The notes under the pieces were generated by a model. The model saw only the letters and a list, made by a program, of their open reading frames with translations. It made no database searches and was not told the DNA's origin. The translations under genes were made by a program, and so were the position numbers. From Microglena sp. YARC (lineage: Eukaryota; Chlorophyta; Chlorophyceae; Chlamydomonadales; Chlamydomonadaceae), in the NCBI GenBank assembly GCA_022414725.1, contig CM039464.1, forward strand, positions 6,314,814-6,378,813: a stretch of DNA of 64,000 nucleotides, written 5' to 3'. How positions within the stretch are numbered: position 1 is the stretch's first letter; every line of letters starts with the position of its first letter. Shown piece by piece: positions 18,432-27,962 of this stretch.

Positions 18432-19513
18432 TCAATTTTTTGTAAGCCCCGAGAGTTGCATGACGAACTTGATGCCCAACTTCACATCACTGCTCGCAAC
18501 AACTACATCGGACCTAATTGTTTCATCGTCGGCCAAAGGGTCGATCGTTGCGTTGTCCAAACGCGCGACCGAATTGCCAACGGGAAGATCTGATACCTCC
18601 AATTTTAGTGACAATGTTGAACATGTGATTTCAGCACCCAACACTGCATTGATCTTGAACCCAAAGAAGGGCAACTTGCCATCGTACCAATCATTGTGCA
18701 CCATCGTAACGCCAACGCTAGGCGACGACCCGATCATTTGCGCTTGCGTTGCATCCACGACGAACGTAGACCCTTCAAGCTGCCCCATCAGAGCCGCAAA
18801 CATCACGTATTGATAAGGATCGTTATGGATCATCGTTTGCGTACCAACATGCACGATGCAATCCTTGCAAATGCCGTTCAGCTTCATTTTTGCAACATAC
18901 TTCGTTTTTGGAACGTTGGTGACAGGATCACGTGTTTGCACGGCGCAGATCGTGAACGCCGGCGCGTCGTCATTGGCCAGCTCGTTTAGTGTGTCGTTTG
19001 ATGTTATGAGGGTTGACGCGACAACCGGCATGTCCATCTGGATGCTGACAGTTGTGGGCGGCAGTTTGTTTGCCACGGGAATGGCACGAATCAACCCTGA
19101 AAGATGCCCGCAGCAGTAATAGTTTCGATAGCGGGTGCGGATTTGATTTGGTCAAAAAGGTTGTTGAACTCGGCGTCTGAGCACACATAGCTGGTCCCCT
19201 TCAATATTTTGTACAACGTAACAATCGGTTTCCAGAGCTGCGCGTTGGACCTCTTGAAAACGTTTAGGTCGTGGATGTTTAAATGGTTGACGTGTGAGAG
19301 GTCGAGCCCTTCAGGGATGCCTCCCGAACGCCCCAGTTCCGGAAAAACCATGGCATTGTTGAAAGCTGCGATGTATTGGGCAATCTGATAAACAGTCCCG
19401 TTCACCGTTCTGGCCGACGTGATCGCCTCATCGGTGGTTTCGCATATGGAGTTGTACATTCTTCCTTTCAGTTGTGTGTTTAGAGCGTGTGCCCAGATAT
19501 ATTTTGAGCTCAT
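18432..19513 (-). pseudogene. hypothetical beta-rich protein split by a frameshift
   Basis: The first part runs from ATG 19513 (MSSKYIW) to a TGA at 19091-19093. The second, beginning at a TTG directly at the break, runs to 18432. The protein sense passes smoothly from GIFQG into LIRAIPVANK if one base is missing at about 19,094, and the second part lacks any ATG at its start. I therefore read one gene of about 360 residues with a one-base deletion. The second half is beta-rich, as in capsid-associated or jelly-roll proteins, but no motif allows a name. Confidence 0.7.
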
Positions 19514-19551
19514 TGGACTTACAAGCATATCATATTTTTTTCTTTCAAAAA

Positions 19552-19797
19552 TCAGAACTTGATGCATATGTACACGATCGGAATCGCAATTGCCAACGCC
19601 ATAAGGGCAACACTCAGCCAGTAACGGGTCGTTTTATCTGCGTTCCTCGACTCGACTTGGAACATCTCGTATGCGTAATAGAGAACAAACAATCCAATGA
19701 GAATGTACCCAATTAGCATGACATAATCGATGTAATCAATTGAATCGGGATCGGAAATATCAATTGGAATGGACTTTGCAATTTTCTGGCGGGGCAT
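19552..19797 (-). CDS. small membrane protein with two TM segments, 81 aa
   Basis: After an N-terminal polar stretch there are two hydrophobic segments (residues 26-44 and 60-79), separated by a short charged loop, forming a hairpin. ATG 19797 lies 47 bp from the divergent TFIIB start. Probably a virion or factory membrane protein; no family recognised. Confidence 0.65.
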   Translation of the reverse strand: MPRQKIAKSIPIDISDPDSIDYIDYVMLIGYILIGLFVLYYAYEMFQVESRNADKTTRYWLSVALMALAIAIPIVYICIKF

Positions 19798-19844
19798 ATA
19801 AAAATAATTGAGAAAATCCCGTACATCATACTTTGGCCAACATC

Positions 19845-20608
19845 ATGCCTTACACTACCAACTCCTTCTTGAACACCTGCGATCTGGGCCCGTGCCCACA
19901 TTGCGGAGAATGTGACATGCACGAGGACCACGTGCAAGCGGAGCTAGTGTGCAAGGGTTGCGCGGTTGTCCGCCTAGCGCACATGTTTACAACGGGATTC
20001 GGGGATGCCGACCTGTACGCGCCGCTGCCCACCAAGGAGGACGCGGTACTATCCATAGTACGTAAGCGCCTCAACCTGGATATGCTTGAGGAACACATGA
20101 AGATTGTTGCAAGAACGGCCGAAGAGGTTAAACAACTAACCAAGATTCGTTCCTGGGCGGACGCAATCTTCGTCGCCCTCACTTGGTGCACCCGAAAGGG
20201 TCAAATCAACGCAATCTCCAAACCGACAATGTTTTCCGCCCTAAACATTTCTCAACTTGACGAGCCACGCCTTAACACAGAATATGGCCGCTTCTCGAAG
20301 AGGGCGGCACATTTGGCTCCGGGAACCGCATCCGCGACTGCCACGCCGTCTTCGCCTCCCACAGCCGCAACCTCCCTTTGCTACGTGACGAGCGCCACAA
20401 GCTTAACCTGGCCGCCATGAAGATGCTGGACAAGATCCCGAGCATCATCATTAACAATAAGAAGTCCGCCATTATTTGTGCGGCGGTGTGCGACGTCCTT
20501 TGCGAGACGATGTATTGTGATGCACGCAAGCACATTGCGCACGCTTTTCAGATCTCGCCCGTGTACAAGGGCTTGTGCAAGGAGATCAAGCCTTACCAAA
20601 ACGTGTGA
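19845..20608 (+). pseudogene. TFIIB-like transcription factor, frameshifted
   Basis: TFIIB bridges promoter DNA and RNA polymerase; giant viruses often encode their own. The N-terminus has a zinc ribbon (CPHC...CKGC, residues about 14-44). A helical core follows to about 20,290. There the frame is lost: the rest of the protein, with FGSGNR and then SIIINNKKSAIICAAVCDVL (the cyclin-like repeat), lies in another frame and ends at 20608. One deleted base near the TTC run at 20,293-20,297 explains it. The gene is convergent with the fibre gene at 20586, overlapping by 23 bases. Confidence 0.78.
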
Positions 20609-21464
20609 TTAGCTCGTTGATCCCGGTGGTGCCATCGACCCTATAGAGGGACAGGTATCCGCCTTCGATTGCAAACATGTAGTTGAATCCTTCTTCGCCT
20701 TTCATTAGGAAGTTGCCGCCAGACATTTCCCAACGGGAGCGGCTAGTGACCGGAACCAATGTACCATCCTTTTGATGTAACCCGTTGTCGATTTGCCACA
20801 AGAGTGACACGTCGGATTTGTCGCTGTAAATGGGTTTGCTTTTGCTCTTGATACCAAATCCGCCGGAAGTATGTTCGGATAGCGCGTCGAGGATCAATTC
20901 TCTCTCCACAAATTCGTTTCTCTTTCTTGGTGGTGCCGAGGTCGCTAGAGAAGCGTTGACTACATGGCCGTCAAAAATTATGCCAGCATCCGTGAACCTG
21001 ATTCGATTTGCCCCAAAGCCGATGTCCTTCGCGTCGACGGCAAGAGCAGTCAGCTTGTCGGTCGTCTGCAGCTGACCATGCACCTTGAGTGCCTTTGTTG
21101 CGTCAGCCGGGCCGTTGATTGACACGAAACTCCCCAACTCGAGCGGATTCTTTGCACCAAGCGCGTCTTGCGACGAGATAACCGTTTTATCATTGTGCGG
21201 AACCATGACCAGCGACGATTTCAAACCTGACACAAGGAACTTGTACCCTGTCGTATCAGCTATTGTGAAAACGCCAGAAGACAAAGAATGTGAAGAGGGT
21301 TGTGTTGCAGGGGTTGGAGGAGACTTCTGCGGTGCAGGAGGAGGCGTAGACGGTTTCGGCGTGTTTGCATTGGATTGTTTGGAGAGCACGACGGTTAGCA
21401 TCCGGTCGATGTCACTTACTGTGAAGTCGTACTGCTTGTTGTTTGTGAACGACACGGACGCCAT
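20586..21464 (-). CDS. fibre-like protein with conserved C-terminal module, 292 aa
   Basis: The N-terminus is followed by a Pro/Ser/Thr-rich linker (about residues 35-60), a beta-rich stem, and a C-terminal module SRWEMSGGNFLMKG...LYRV...ITRFG. The same module ends the two broken fibre genes at 5948 and 10274, defining a small paralogous family. The frame is intact. Likely role: virion surface fibre or attachment structure; direct evidence of function is lacking. Confidence 0.7.
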   Translation of the reverse strand: MASVSFTNNKQYDFTVSDIDRMLTVVLSKQSNANTPKPSTPPPAPQKSPPTPATQPSSHSLSSGVFTIADTTGYKFLVSGLKSSLVMVPHNDKTVISSQDALGAKNPLELGSFVSINGPADATKALKVHGQLQTTDKLTALAVDAKDIGFGANRIRFTDAGIIFDGHVVNASLATSAPPRKRNEFVERELILDALSEHTSGGFGIKSKSKPIYSDKSDVSLLWQIDNGLHQKDGTLVPVTSRSRWEMSGGNFLMKGEEGFNYMFAIEGGYLSLYRVDGTTGINELITRFGKA

Positions 21465-21508
21465 TTAAGATATCGCACACTTATTTGCGTTTCCTATGTT
21501 TTTGCAAA

Positions 21509-22165
21509 ATGCAGACGTCAATGTACATGATCAAGCAATCAGAATTTTTAAAATGCAAGGTTTTGACCCCATGTCCCAAGATCGTTGAAAAGATCAGCAA
21601 GTTGCTTCGGGTACAAGTTGTGAGCGGTACGAAAACACGCAGCCTGCTAAACAAGCTGTCGGACCAGAACAAGGGCAAGCTCATGCAAGAGATCATCGAT
21701 GACAACGACCCACATCTAGTCGAGCTCCTCGTGCATTCGTGCATCGGGCAGTTGGGGTACGTTGCGTTGTACGCCGATCTCATCCGTAAGCTGCCAACGC
21801 ACAGCCAAGAGCAAGCATACAAACTGTTGCACGACCAGTACGCGTTGTCCTTGGCGGAAGTTGAGCACATTTCTTTCAATGAAACCAATTACGATCGTTT
21901 TTGCGAAGCGGTGAAGCTGAAGAAGGACTTAATCAACATCACAAAAACATTGGTTCTTTTGGACCCGAACCACAGCTTCCAGGAAATAGTCGACCACTTC
22001 GCGCACGGGCACGATGATTGCATCGACGTGTTGTTGGAGTGCATTGCAGAGCTGCCGACGCTGGCACAACGGCGGATAATGAGCGTTGTGGTCATGCCCG
22101 AAATCATCCCGTTCAAGGTCAGCTTCAAGCTCGAAAAGCTCAATGCTTCCATGATGTCAGGATGA
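21509..22165 (+). CDS. MIF4G-like protein, 218 aa
   Basis: The helical sequence with RSLLNKLSDQNKGKLMQEI and later VELLVHSCIGQLGYVALYADL resembles the HEAT-repeat MIF4G fold of eIF4G, which acts as a scaffold in translation initiation. Giant viruses are known to carry translation-related genes, so a role in taking over host translation is plausible but inferred. ATG 21509 is preferred over a codon at 21485. The 3' end overlaps the convergent transporter gene by 26 bases. Confidence 0.55.
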   Translation: MQTSMYMIKQSEFLKCKVLTPCPKIVEKISKLLRVQVVSGTKTRSLLNKLSDQNKGKLMQEIIDDNDPHLVELLVHSCIGQLGYVALYADLIRKLPTHSQEQAYKLLHDQYALSLAEVEHISFNETNYDRFCEAVKLKKDLINITKTLVLLDPNHSFQEIVDHFAHGHDDCIDVLLECIAELPTLAQRRIMSVVVMPEIIPFKVSFKLEKLNASMMSG

Positions 22166-22577
22166 CACCTACGACGATCAGCAACACGCCGACGACCGAC
22201 ATGATCGGGATGGTTTCGCGGAGGAAGAGGTACGCGAGGAACAACGTGAACACCGGCGACGTGAACGTAAATGCCGTTACAAGATAACTGTCGTTGGTAC
22301 CCAACACTTTCATGAACAGCATGTTTGCCAGGAAATCCGAGCCCACCCCGATACAAGCAAGCAACAGTATGTCAACGCATGTCAGGTTTTTGGTAGATTT
22401 GATTATCAACTCCCTGTGAAAAATGGCGTAGCCCACGACGGAAATCAAATAAAACGTTGCCGTGACGGACATGAGGAGCTCGGATAGCAAGCCCTTGTTC
22501 AACATCGATTTCGACAAAATTGGTCCCACGCCCCACAACAATGCGATCAGCAACGAGATTGCAATCAATTGGAACAT
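22140..22577 (-). CDS. EamA/DMT-family-like transporter, single half, 145 aa
   Basis: From ATG 22577 there are about five hydrophobic helices, with LLIALLWGVGPILSKSML at the N-terminus and FTSPVFTLFLAYLFLRE followed by GVLLIVVGVIL at the C-terminus, the pattern of one EamA repeat. Typical members have two repeats (about 300 residues); this is one repeat, as in small multidrug-resistance-like transporters, and would act as a dimer. Substrate unknown. Divergent from 22625 with a shared GCATAAAA element. Confidence 0.7.
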   Translation of the reverse strand: MFQLIAISLLIALLWGVGPILSKSMLNKGLLSELLMSVTATFYLISVVGYAIFHRELIIKSTKNLTCVDILLLACIGVGSDFLANMLFMKVLGTNDSYLVTAFTFTSPVFTLFLAYLFLRETIPIMSVVGVLLIVVGVILTSWKH

Positions 22578-22586
22578 GAATGTTAC

Positions 22587-22594
22587 GCATAAAA
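22587..22594 (+). promoter_or_regulatory. candidate promoter element GCATAAAA between divergent genes
   Basis: GCATAAAA sits in the 47-bp spacer between the transporter (minus, 22577) and the gene starting at 22625 (plus). It is 30 bases before the plus-strand ATG, the same spacing as at the reductase gene (11836). Confidence 0.35.
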
Positions 22595-22624
22595 GAGATC
22601 GTGGGAGGTGTTCCAAAACTGCCA

Positions 22625-23128
22625 ATGGTTGACAAGGTCGTCCTCACGGGATGTCTAGATCACAAGCACAATGAAGTGGTCATCATAGACAAATACAAGG
22701 AGATGTGGTTTTAGTTGCCCCAAAAAGGGACAGTGTTGCTTGACTCGCGCAGGTTATCATACTTGCGATTGGACAACGTCGCTTCCGGTACGTACAAACT
22801 CAAGTTCCACCAAGCGATATCGGAAATGGACGCAGCCATAACTATAAACCAGTTGGCAGGGGGCAACGATTTGGTGCTCACGATTGATGACACGAAATCG
22901 AAAGCTCATGTTTCGCCAAACCCGGTATTCTCCAATGCCGCGAAGTGGGCAAGGGACGCCACTAATGACGAGATCGAGTTGCGATTCAACAAGGTGATGA
23001 AGGAAATGACCCCGACAATCTCGATGTGCAAGACAATGCTCATCATGCTGTTGGAATCGCAAATAGCGATGGTTGACGAGGAGGTCGAATCCTTTCAAGA
23101 ATTCATGTGTTTTGTTAAAAAAGGTTGA
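22625..23128 (+). pseudogene. hypothetical protein with in-frame TAG, 168 codons
   Basis: ATG 22625 opens a frame of 29 codons ending at TAG 22712-22714. The same frame continues to 23128. The downstream part starts LPQKGTVLLDSRRLSYLRL and has no ATG near its start, so one gene with a nonsense codon (for example CAG to TAG) is the best reading. The product is helical in its second half, with ELRFNKVMKEM and an acidic region. No family recognised. Confidence 0.62.
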
Positions 23129-23136
23129 TGGCGTAA

Positions 23137-23559
23137 ATGGATACCACGTGGTTACCGGATGCGTTGCTTGAAAAGCGCAAGAAGATTGATACGTTTTACA
23201 ACGGATATGATGCATCGTTTGCATCATTGCAGTCTCGATACAATTCGTTGACAGAGTCCATGTTAAGGTATGTAACGTTAGACACGTCGAGCATGATGTT
23301 GTCGCTCAAGCAGTCTGTCGACCTGACCCAAAGCAGGTCGCTCTTGGTGAACATGTGCACGGAGCTGAACTCGATGGTAACAAAATACAGAGACCTCATA
23401 GTTCGGAACGGTGACCTATCAAGCCAAGTCGTTGAGCGTTGCTTTCAATGCCATGAGCAGATCGTGCGGATGATCAAAACCAGCAGGGCCATCGAAACCG
23501 AAATCGCCTCGGTTCTCAAGGCAATCGTTGTTTACAAAAGAGCAACAAATTTGAAATAA
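23137..23559 (+). CDS. helical, coiled-coil-like protein, 140 aa
   Basis: ATG 23137 directly follows a GGCGTAA leader, eight bases after the preceding stop. The sequence is almost wholly helical with heptad-like spacing of Leu/Met/Val and a single cluster FQCHEQIV. A structural or scaffold role is possible; no family recognised. Confidence 0.6.
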   Translation: MDTTWLPDALLEKRKKIDTFYNGYDASFASLQSRYNSLTESMLRYVTLDTSSMMLSLKQSVDLTQSRSLLVNMCTELNSMVTKYRDLIVRNGDLSSQVVERCFQCHEQIVRMIKTSRAIETEIASVLKAIVVYKRATNLK

Positions 23560-23580
23560 AATAAGGACAGGATTGTAAAG

Positions 23581-26500
23581 ATGAAGGTTTACATCGATGA
23601 CCTCGGTATCACATACGCCGATTCCCAGACAGAAGTCATAACGGTCACCCGTGATGGCAACGTAGGCATAGGCAACGCATCCCCCAAGAGCCGCTTGACA
23701 ATCCAAGGGGGCGTAGATGCGAGCGACTCGTTCAAAAACGTAACCCCGACAGGCTCGTACCAGAATGTGCTCAACATCAACAGTGCAAACCTTGCATTTA
23801 ATGGGACGACGGACAACTACTATTTGGTTGCATCCATCAATGTCGTCGAGACCGACCCCGTGAACAATGCGGTCGTGCTCATCGAAGGCATCGTCGGAGG
23901 AGACACTACCGCTAACTCGACGGTCGTATCTTGCAAGCTAGCAAGCAAAGGAGGGTTGAGCACGATAACGTGGCTGCATGGCGCGCCCGGGGCGGCGGTG
24001 GCCCCGGTCGTGGACATCCAGGTGTGGAAAAACTCGAAGACGGGGTTCTTTCAGGTTTTGGTCAAACTTGCAGCAGGGTCCGTTGCAAAGTTCAACCTCG
24101 ATGTCAAAGCTGCGGGGGCCGGAGGGAAAGCCTTCCCTTTGAATGCGTCGAACATAATAACCCCGCAGGGCACTATGGTCAAAAGTTTGATATCTGAAGC
24201 ACAACTTGAACAGAATTGGCAAGGCGTAGCGACGTTCAAAGGAGATGTTGATGTCGCCGGCACACTCATCGCGCAAGAGTTGGTCACCAACGGCCCGGCA
24301 AACATTCGCGGGGGCGCTGTTGTGAGCAACGGGTTGGCCGTGCAAAGTGGGGACACAAACGTCATGAACTCGATCAATGTGTACAAAACGTCCAATCTGA
24401 AGGGGGGCGCATCGGTGTCGAACGGGATGAGCGTCTCCGGGGCGGCCAACGTCGCGGTGTTGACAGACACGGAGCAAGCAAACTTTCTGAAGGACGTGTC
24501 CATTGCGCAAAGCGCAACGATACAAGGCGGTCTGTCGGTGAGCGGCGCATGCAATATAGCAAACGCCGCAAACATGTCCAGCGGTTGTGCGAACGTTGCC
24601 GGGAACTCGGTGTTCCAAAACGACATGCTTGTCAAGGGCAACGCGACGACTCAAGGGATGCATGTTGTGAACGGTAGCACGACGTTGGGCGGCCCCCTTG
24701 TAGTCGACGCCTCATCCACCATGAAGGACGTCAAGGTCACGGGCCCAACAAGCATGCAAAGCGTGGCGGTTGAAGGGTCGAGCAGCTTTGCTGGCGCGGC
24801 GACATTCGCCAACGGGATCAATGCCTCCGGACATGTGGCGTGCAACAACGACGTGAACATCAAGGGAGGCGTTTTTGTGTCAAAGAATCTTACCGTTACC
24901 GGAGCTTCAACATTTTCAGGAGATACCACAACTGCGGGCACAACAAGCACGCAAGCATTGAATGTTAGCTCTTCCACTACGTGCGACGGGCCAGCAAACA
25001 TCAAGGGCGCACTGACGGTATCAGGGGCGAGCGCCCTGTCGGGGCTGGTTGCGTCAGGAGCCACAAGCCTACAAGACGTCGCGGTGGCGGGAGCGCTCAA
25101 CGTCATGGGCCCCACAACGTTGAACGGTGCCACAACAACAAAGGCGACCAAGATTACGGGTCCGCTGAGCGTTACAGATGCGTCTACTTTCAACGGCGTG
25201 TCGGTCGGAGGGTCGAGCACGTTCTCCGGCGCTGCGACATTTGCGAATGGGATCACTGCCTCCGGCCAAGTGGCGTGCAACAACGATGTCAATGTAAAAG
25301 GGAACGTTTCGGTCTCAAAGAATCTGAGTGTGGCGGGGGCTTCAACCTTTTCGGGAGATACCACAACTGCGGGCACAACGAGCACGCAAGCATTGATTGT
25401 TGGCTCATCAACCACTTGCAACGGATCGGTAAACGTCAGGGACACATTGACAGTATCGGGGGCGAGCGCCCTTATGGGGTTGGTTGCGTCCGGTGCCACC
25501 AGCCTGCAAGATGTCGCCGTCGGGGGAGCGCTCAACGTCGCCGGCCCCGCATCGTTGCAAGGCATCACCGTGAACGGTGTGACGACATCCAAGGCGACGA
25601 ACATCTCGGGCCCGCTAAGTGTAACGGAATCATCCGCGTTCAACAGCGACATCGTTGTGAAAGGTTCGGCGGTTGTCGGCAACATGAAGGTGTCCGGTAC
25701 CACAACCGTGGGCTTGCTGGACTCCAGCGGTTTGGCAACGCTACAAGACCTCCAAGTAAGAGGCAATGCGGCCCTGCGCAACACAACCGTGAACGGTACG
25801 CTTGGTGTTGTAGGGCCCACATCGTTCAACGGCACGGTCCAAGTGGCACAAAATTTCCAGGCAAGTGCGCGGGCAGACGTTGCAGGCATTGCAAACTTGC
25901 AATCGGACGCTTTGGTCGGCGGGAACCTCGCCGTGACAGGGACGTCCGTGCTTGGAGGAGCGGTAACAATCAGCCAGGGTGCTACTGTCACGGGCCCGGC
26001 GACGTTCAACAATGACATCACAGGAAAGGGGGCCGTAAACGCTGCCAACTGTACGATCGCCGGCACTGTCACGGTCGGCACTGCGACCGCGGGCGGCCTC
26101 GTTGTGAACAACACCACCGCGCTCAAGAATGGCGCAACCGTCACGGGGGCGACAGTGTTACAAGACACGCTTGCCGTGGCTGGAACTTCGACGTTAAGCG
26201 GCGGCGCAACTGTAGGGAACGGCCTCGCGGCAAACACGGTCAACATTACAGGGGGAACCGCAACGGACTTGCAAGTCCGCGGTTCTACCGCTGTCACCGG
26301 CAATCTGGGCGTAAATGGCGCGGCAACACTCAACGGCGGGCTTACAGCGGGCGGGACGACGGCCGCAAACTTTACTAGCGGCATCGTGGTCAACGGTGCA
26401 CAGGGATCGAGAATAAACAACGACTTGACGGTTTCGGGTGCCACAACGCTTTCGGGCGGACCGACAGCGAAGACTACAACATCAGGAATGGAGATGATGG

Positions 26501-27069
26501 TCGTGAACGCTTCGGGGGTCTCGATCCCCAACGGCGTGCTTGCGGCAAACAGCATTGCTCCCACAACATATAGGCAAGCTATCCGCATCACGGGCGACGT
26601 ACAGGTGGTGGGAAACATTACAGCTTCGGGCAGCATATCAGGCTGGAACACAAGCATCGGGACGACAACGGCGCCCCCGACCACCACCCCCATCTCGGCC
26701 GCCTTCAGCAACCCGTCGCCTTCCGGGCAGGGTGTTGAGATGCTGTACACCAAACTGAACAGGACGCTTTTTGCTAGGTACAAGTTCAACACGTCTTCCC
26801 AGTCCGTCAACACCCCGCGATCCATCACGGTCAATCACTCCATCGGCAATACATCATACATTGTCCAGGCAATGGTGACATGCGACGGAACAACGACGAG
26901 CCGCTTGTTTGTACCATACGTGGTCAACAAAGCTGCAAACAGCTTCATCGTGAGGATAGAATCCCTGTCTTATGATACGACCGCCAACACGACCGCCTAC
27001 AGCGGCTCATATGCCACGGGAACCATCGGTACGTCCGTTGATATCGTCGTCTACGATGATTCGACGTAG
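23581..27069 (+). CDS. giant fibre protein with repetitive stem, 1162 aa
   Basis: The N-terminal 35 residues match the start of other phage-like fibre genes (DGNVGIGNASPKSRL). A globular beta domain to about residue 210 follows, then some 750 residues of short degenerate beta repeats rich in Gly/Ala/Thr/Ser/Asn/Val with recurring TVSGAS, GATSLQD and NVxGPxT motifs. The C-terminal 110 residues form a distinct beta-rich knob. The stem includes a clear 144-residue duplication. The whole resembles a trimeric tail-fibre-like virion protein for host attachment. The frame is open throughout, despite the decay seen in neighbours. The long minus-strand open frame over 24651-26834 is a shadow caused by the codon pattern. 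Confidence 0.78.
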   Translation: MKVYIDDLGITYADSQTEVITVTRDGNVGIGNASPKSRLTIQGGVDASDSFKNVTPTGSYQNVLNINSANLAFNGTTDNYYLVASINVVETDPVNNAVVLIEGIVGGDTTANSTVVSCKLASKGGLSTITWLHGAPGAAVAPVVDIQVWKNSKTGFFQVLVKLAAGSVAKFNLDVKAAGAGGKAFPLNASNIITPQGTMVKSLISEAQLEQNWQGVATFKGDVDVAGTLIAQELVTNGPANIRGGAVVSNGLAVQSGDTNVMNSINVYKTSNLKGGASVSNGMSVSGAANVAVLTDTEQANFLKDVSIAQSATIQGGLSVSGACNIANAANMSSGCANVAGNSVFQNDMLVKGNATTQGMHVVNGSTTLGGPLVVDASSTMKDVKVTGPTSMQSVAVEGSSSFAGAATFANGINASGHVACNNDVNIKGGVFVSKNLTVTGASTFSGDTTTAGTTSTQALNVSSSTTCDGPANIKGALTVSGASALSGLVASGATSLQDVAVAGALNVMGPTTLNGATTTKATKITGPLSVTDASTFNGVSVGGSSTFSGAATFANGITASGQVACNNDVNVKGNVSVSKNLSVAGASTFSGDTTTAGTTSTQALIVGSSTTCNGSVNVRDTLTVSGASALMGLVASGATSLQDVAVGGALNVAGPASLQGITVNGVTTSKATNISGPLSVTESSAFNSDIVVKGSAVVGNMKVSGTTTVGLLDSSGLATLQDLQVRGNAALRNTTVNGTLGVVGPTSFNGTVQVAQNFQASARADVAGIANLQSDALVGGNLAVTGTSVLGGAVTISQGATVTGPATFNNDITGKGAVNAANCTIAGTVTVGTATAGGLVVNNTTALKNGATVTGATVLQDTLAVAGTSTLSGGATVGNGLAANTVNITGGTATDLQVRGSTAVTGNLGVNGAATLNGGLTAGGTTAANFTSGIVVNGAQGSRINNDLTVSGATTLSGGPTAKTTTSGMEMMVVNASGVSIPNGVLAANSIAPTTYRQAIRITGDVQVVGNITASGSISGWNTSIGTTTAPPTTTPISAAFSNPSPSGQGVEMLYTKLNRTLFARYKFNTSSQSVNTPRSITVNHSIGNTSYIVQAMVTCDGTTTSRLFVPYVVNKAANSFIVRIESLSYDTTANTTAYSGSYATGTIGTSVDIVVYDDST
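24769..25632 (+). repeat. 432-bp tandem duplication within the fibre stem
   Basis: Two adjacent segments (about 24,769-25,200 and 25,201-25,632) encode near-parallel 144-residue blocks, each with SSxFxGAATFANGI, VACNNDVN, STFSGDTTTAGTTSTQAL and SGLVASGATSLQDVAV-like motifs. Length is a multiple of three, so the frame is kept. Confidence 0.75.
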
Positions 27070-27086
27070 TTTGATATGAGCAACTC

Positions 27087-27910
27087 CTACTGCATGCTGC
27101 TGGGTTTCTTGCAGTTTATCGTCCTTCGCGCGCTCCATTGCCGAATCACCGGCCAATCATGAAATGAATGACGCACGTTCGGCGTGTCGTGGTTGCAGTA
27201 CACGACTCGGCAATGGGCATTCAATCCGCGTACCATCTGCACCAACTCCGCGCTGTCCAATGTTGTGAAGTTGTTGCCGTTGTACTGCGTGAATCCGTCG
27301 GCCTTCACGGGGTCGTAAGGCGGGTCGACGTACACAAACGAATTCGGGAGGATGCGCCCTCCCCATTTGATAAAAAATCCTTGAAATCCATGTTTTCGAA
27401 AAGGACGTCCCATGTATGGAAGGTCACGGACAACTCTCGCAAGAGGCGTGCGTCAAAAGACGGGTTCTTGTAATTCCCGTAGGGGACATTGTACGCGCCC
27501 GACATCGACTCCCTATAGAGACCCCGGAAGCAGGTCCGGTTGAGGTACACGAACAGGCCAGCCGACTGGATTGTGTTGGAGTCTTTGCACAAATTGAACA
27601 GGGTCCTGGCTTGATAGAATGCTTCTTCCGTACAGTTCGAGAACAGCTCGGCAAGGTATGGCACAAGTTCTTCGACGTTGTTTTTTATGGTCCTAAATGC
27701 GTTGATGAGCGCCGTGTTGGAATCGTTCACAACGACGGGTCCCGACAAGTTCAAGCTGCCCGCGTTTGCAAGTTTCAAAACGTTCAAAAGGATGCTCCCC
27801 CCACCCAGAAACGGCTCGAAGTAGCCCTCTACGGCTTCGGGGATATGGTTCTGCAAGATCGGCCACATCTGCGTCTTGCCCCCCACCCATTTCAAGAATG
27901 TCGGATGCAT
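27087..27910 (-). pseudogene. Dam-like DNA adenine-N6 methyltransferase, frameshifted
   Basis: From ATG 27910 the protein opens with the Dam-family FLKWVGGKTQ, then FEPFLGGGSILLNV (SAM-binding motif I), and LNRTCFRGLYR. Near 27,360-27,375, in a G-rich stretch, the frame is lost. The remaining part is in another frame: NSFVYVDPPYDPV (catalytic DPPY) and a C-terminal VVYCNHDTPNVRHSF and ARRTINCKK, ending at 27087. A single-base indel separates the SAM-binding part from the catalytic motif, so the current allele cannot make an active enzyme unless corrected. Presumed role: methylation of viral DNA, with target GATC only by family analogy. Confidence 0.85.
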
Positions 27911-27962
27911 TATTTACAACGTACTTAAATATTGCTCAATTACAACTCGTATAGCACGAGAG

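Noticed and set aside
24651..26834. 727-codon minus-strand open frame
   Set aside because: It is antisense to the repetitive fibre stem; its Pro/Val/Ala composition mirrors the codon pattern of the plus-strand repeats.
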